Below the pieces are notes generated by a model. The model was not told where the DNA came from, did no database searches, and saw only the letters and a program-made list of their open reading frames with translations. Below are positions 5,852 through 7,632 of a DNA stretch of 7,632 nucleotides, piece by piece. The DNA is from an uncultured Eubacteriales bacterium (GTDB lineage Bacteria; Bacillota; Clostridia; Christensenellales; UBA1242): the NCBI GenBank assembly GCA_948949055.1, contig CARBWQ010000038.1:1-7632 (forward strand). The letters run 5' to 3'. How positions within the stretch are numbered: position 1 is the stretch's first letter; each line of letters opens with the position of its first letter. The position numbers and the translations under genes were made by a program.

Positions 5852-7632
5852 TTAATTATCTTTCTTATTTTCTTTTTCCATTTGTTTTGCTAGTGCTTTT
5901 CTTTCACGTTTTTCAGCAGTTTGTCTTTCCTCTTCTTCAATAACAAGTTTTCTTTGTAATGAAATGAGGTAATCAGGGGACATGCAATAATCAATCTTTT
6001 CTTTTAAGATGTTTATCTTTTCATCAATTCTAGAAATATTTGCATTGTATTTTTTGAATTCTGATTCAACTGCTCTTGAAAGTTTGCCACCAGAAGTTTG
6101 TCTTTGTTCTTTCACATATTCTTTATGTTCTTGTTCAAGGATTTGACGCTCTTCTGTTAAACGTGCTTTTGCTTGTAGAAGGTCACTTACTTCGCTATTT
6201 CTCTTCTTTTGAGCTTCGGCAAGTATCATTTCATGATTAATACTCATCTTTCTGTCATAAGTTTCCTTTCTTATTCTTTCAATTTTCTTAATCTTAACCT
6301 TTCTCATTGCAATTCCAATAATAGCTACAATAAGTGCAACACCCATTATGATAGAAGGTATTAAAAGCCAAGTTGAACTTGAATTACTCTCTGTTGAACT
6401 GTCACTATCATCATTGTTATCGTCATTGTTGTCATCATCTACTACATCAGATTTAGTTGCAGTAAAGATAGAACTTTTATATCCTGGTTGTACTGAAAGG
6501 TTATTGTAGGTATATTCATCGGTTGCAGTAAAATTTAAATTTGTTATAATAGCACTTCCAATGCTGTTATCACAATCTGAAACTAGCGAGAATGAAATCT
6601 TTGGAGTTGAAGATTCGCTTGTGCTTTTATAGTAAATCTTATAAGTTTTAAGCTCGTTTTGTCCTACAAGTTCACTAATTGCTTCATAGCCGTCAAGGGT
6701 AACTTTAAAACCATATTTGCATTTTTTATGATCTTTATTTGTATTGCCAGCTTTATCGCCAAAGAAGGTCGCAAGGTCAAATGAAAGTTCATAATAACTA
6801 TCAGCATTCAAAGAAAGACTATAATTAGATTGAATTGTAGTACTAGACGCAACTACATTTGTTATAACTAACAGATTGCTATCGTTTGTGATTCCATAAT
6901 TGTTATTTTTGCCATAAACGAGTCCACCAAAGTTTCCACTGTTGTTTGTAGTATAATTTGGATCATAAACTTCGTCTACAACAAGAGAGTATGCAGGGGA
7001 TTCCTTGATACCAGAGAATTCGCCAGACTCTAAGTTGAGATAATAGTTTCCAAGTTCAACTTTATTAGCCATATTATCGAAAATTTCTGAATAAGCTTGA
7101 TCAGCAACTAAACTGAAATTGTCTAAATAAACAATTCCACCCACTTTTTCATCTTCATCACCCAATGAAATTTTAACTTGAATAGAATGTGATACTGTTT
7201 CAGCAGTATGGAAATATATTTCCATGTTTGACCAGTTATCTAAGCTTTGAAGACCATTTTTTGAGAAGAGGACAATGCCATTTTCATCTACTACTTCAAC
7301 ATTAATTTGTGAAGGGTTTAAGTTAGAATATATCTGATTGTAATATTCAAATGAAAGTTTATAATATGAATTTGCAGAAATAGTGCTTGCCGTTGATAGT
7401 ATTGATTGGTAACTATTTTTACTATTAAACATCATATAAACATTGTTAGGATTATTAGTTTTGTTTGGATTTATTCCAGCCCATTGATACTTGCCTTCAT
7501 AAAGTCTATCATAAGTTGCTTTATCAGCAAGGTAAATAACGCCACTTTCATTTTTATCTTCATCTTCTTTGTTTGCTGTCCAGCCAGAAGCAGTTGCAGG
7601 GAACTTTCCATCCTCATTGGCATTTTCAGTTT
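5852..7632 (-). CDS. Large surface-exposed membrane-anchored protein, 5' end outside the window
   Basis: The minus-strand frame stays open to the window edge: 65 further codons lie upstream of the Met codon at 7433-7435, so that Met is internal and at least 592 residues are visible. I do not recognise the family. The visible N-terminal part is rich in Asn, Ser, Tyr and Thr, with beta-strand patterns and two similar modules that share the phrases ANSYYKLSFEYY (about 7340-7375) and NADSYYELSFDL (about 6773-6808); both look like carbohydrate-binding or galactose-binding-like jelly rolls. An Asp/Asn/Ser-rich linker (6374-6448) leads to one hydrophobic helix (6305-6373), followed by a strongly basic stretch (MRKVKIKKIERIRK), which indicates that the N-terminus is outside. 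The last 145 or so residues are Lys/Glu-rich and predicted coiled coil, inside the cell. No catalytic motif or sortase signal is visible. It could be an adhesin, a glycan-binding protein or a sensor linked to the cytoplasm. Confidence 0.85.
   Translation of the reverse strand, partial: TENANEDGKFPATASGWTANKEDEDKNESGVIYLADKATYDRLYEGKYQWAGINPNKTNNPNNVYMMFNSKNSYQSILSTASTISANSYYKLSFEYYNQIYSNLNPSQINVEVVDENGIVLFSKNGLQSLDNWSNMEIYFHTAETVSHSIQVKISLGDEDEKVGGIVYLDNFSLVADQAYSEIFDNMANKVELGNYYLNLESGEFSGIKESPAYSLVVDEVYDPNYTTNNSGNFGGLVYGKNNNYGITNDSNLLVITNVVASSTTIQSNYSLSLNADSYYELSFDLATFFGDKAGNTNKDHKKCKYGFKVTLDGYEAISELVGQNELKTYKIYYKSTSESSTPKISFSLVSDCDNSIGSAIITNLNFTATDEYTYNNLSVQPGYKSSIFTATKSDVVDDDNNDDNNDDSDSSTESNSSSTWLLIPSIIMGVALIVAIIGIAMRKVKIKKIERIRKETYDRKMSINHEMILAEAQKKRNSEVSDLLQAKARLTEERQILEQEHKEYVKEQRQTSGGKLSRAVESEFKKYNANISRIDEKINILKEKIDYCMSPDYLISLQRKLVIEEEERQTAEKRERKALAKQMEKENKKDN

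Noticed and set aside
7433..7435. Met codon at 7435 as the true start of the minus-strand surface protein
   Set aside because: The same frame continues open for 65 more codons to the window edge with protein-like composition similar to the rest, and there is no ribosome binding site or signal peptide at this Met.

Overview
The window is AT-rich (roughly one third G+C by eye) and looks like a low-GC Gram-positive bacterium, probably an uncultured member of Bacillota/Clostridia. The signs are AGGAG-type ribosome binding sites, RNase J rather than an RNase E system, short U-tailed terminators and compact operons. Normal use of TGA as a stop (tsaE ends in an ATGA overlap with tsaB) argues against a mycoplasma-like code. 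The species assignment is inference only.

Layout from left to right: (1) a terminator of an upstream gene outside the window (3-40); (2) an unrecognised multi-pass membrane protein (109-1035) followed by its own terminator; (3) ribonuclease J (1130-2788) coupled to a TrmR/YrrM-like O-methyltransferase (2793-3407), closed by a strong terminator whose stem starts inside the last codons; (4) a PAP2-family membrane phosphatase (3455-4003), tsaE (4028-4477) and tsaB (4474-5115) in one apparent operon, with a promoter so close to the first start codon that the message should be nearly leaderless; (5) a separately promoted gene (5238-5790) for a protein with two zinc ribbons and a long acidic tail, whose reading frame is broken between the two ribbons; (6) a bidirectional terminator (5806-5839); (7) on the minus strand, the C-terminal part of a large surface protein (5852 to beyond 7632) with repeated beta-rich modules outside, one membrane segment and a cytoplasmic coiled coil.

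Most of the plus-strand block concerns RNA. RNase J processes and degrades mRNA, the methyltransferase is of the type that modifies wobble uridine of tRNA, and TsaE/TsaB belong to the t6A37 tRNA modification machinery. The PAP2 protein probably belongs to lipid-carrier or phospholipid turnover in the membrane and shares the operon without an obvious functional link.

The observation most worth checking is the zinc-ribbon gene. Two modules with identical cysteine spacing (C-x2-C-x11-C-x2-C) and a shared NYIQ lie in different frames, joined by a +1 shift at an A-run just before a UGA-C stop. It may be a programmed frameshift, a recent mutation or an assembly error. I found no CRISPR array, tRNA, rRNA, insertion sequence, riboswitch or defence system, and the window is otherwise mostly ordinary housekeeping sequence.
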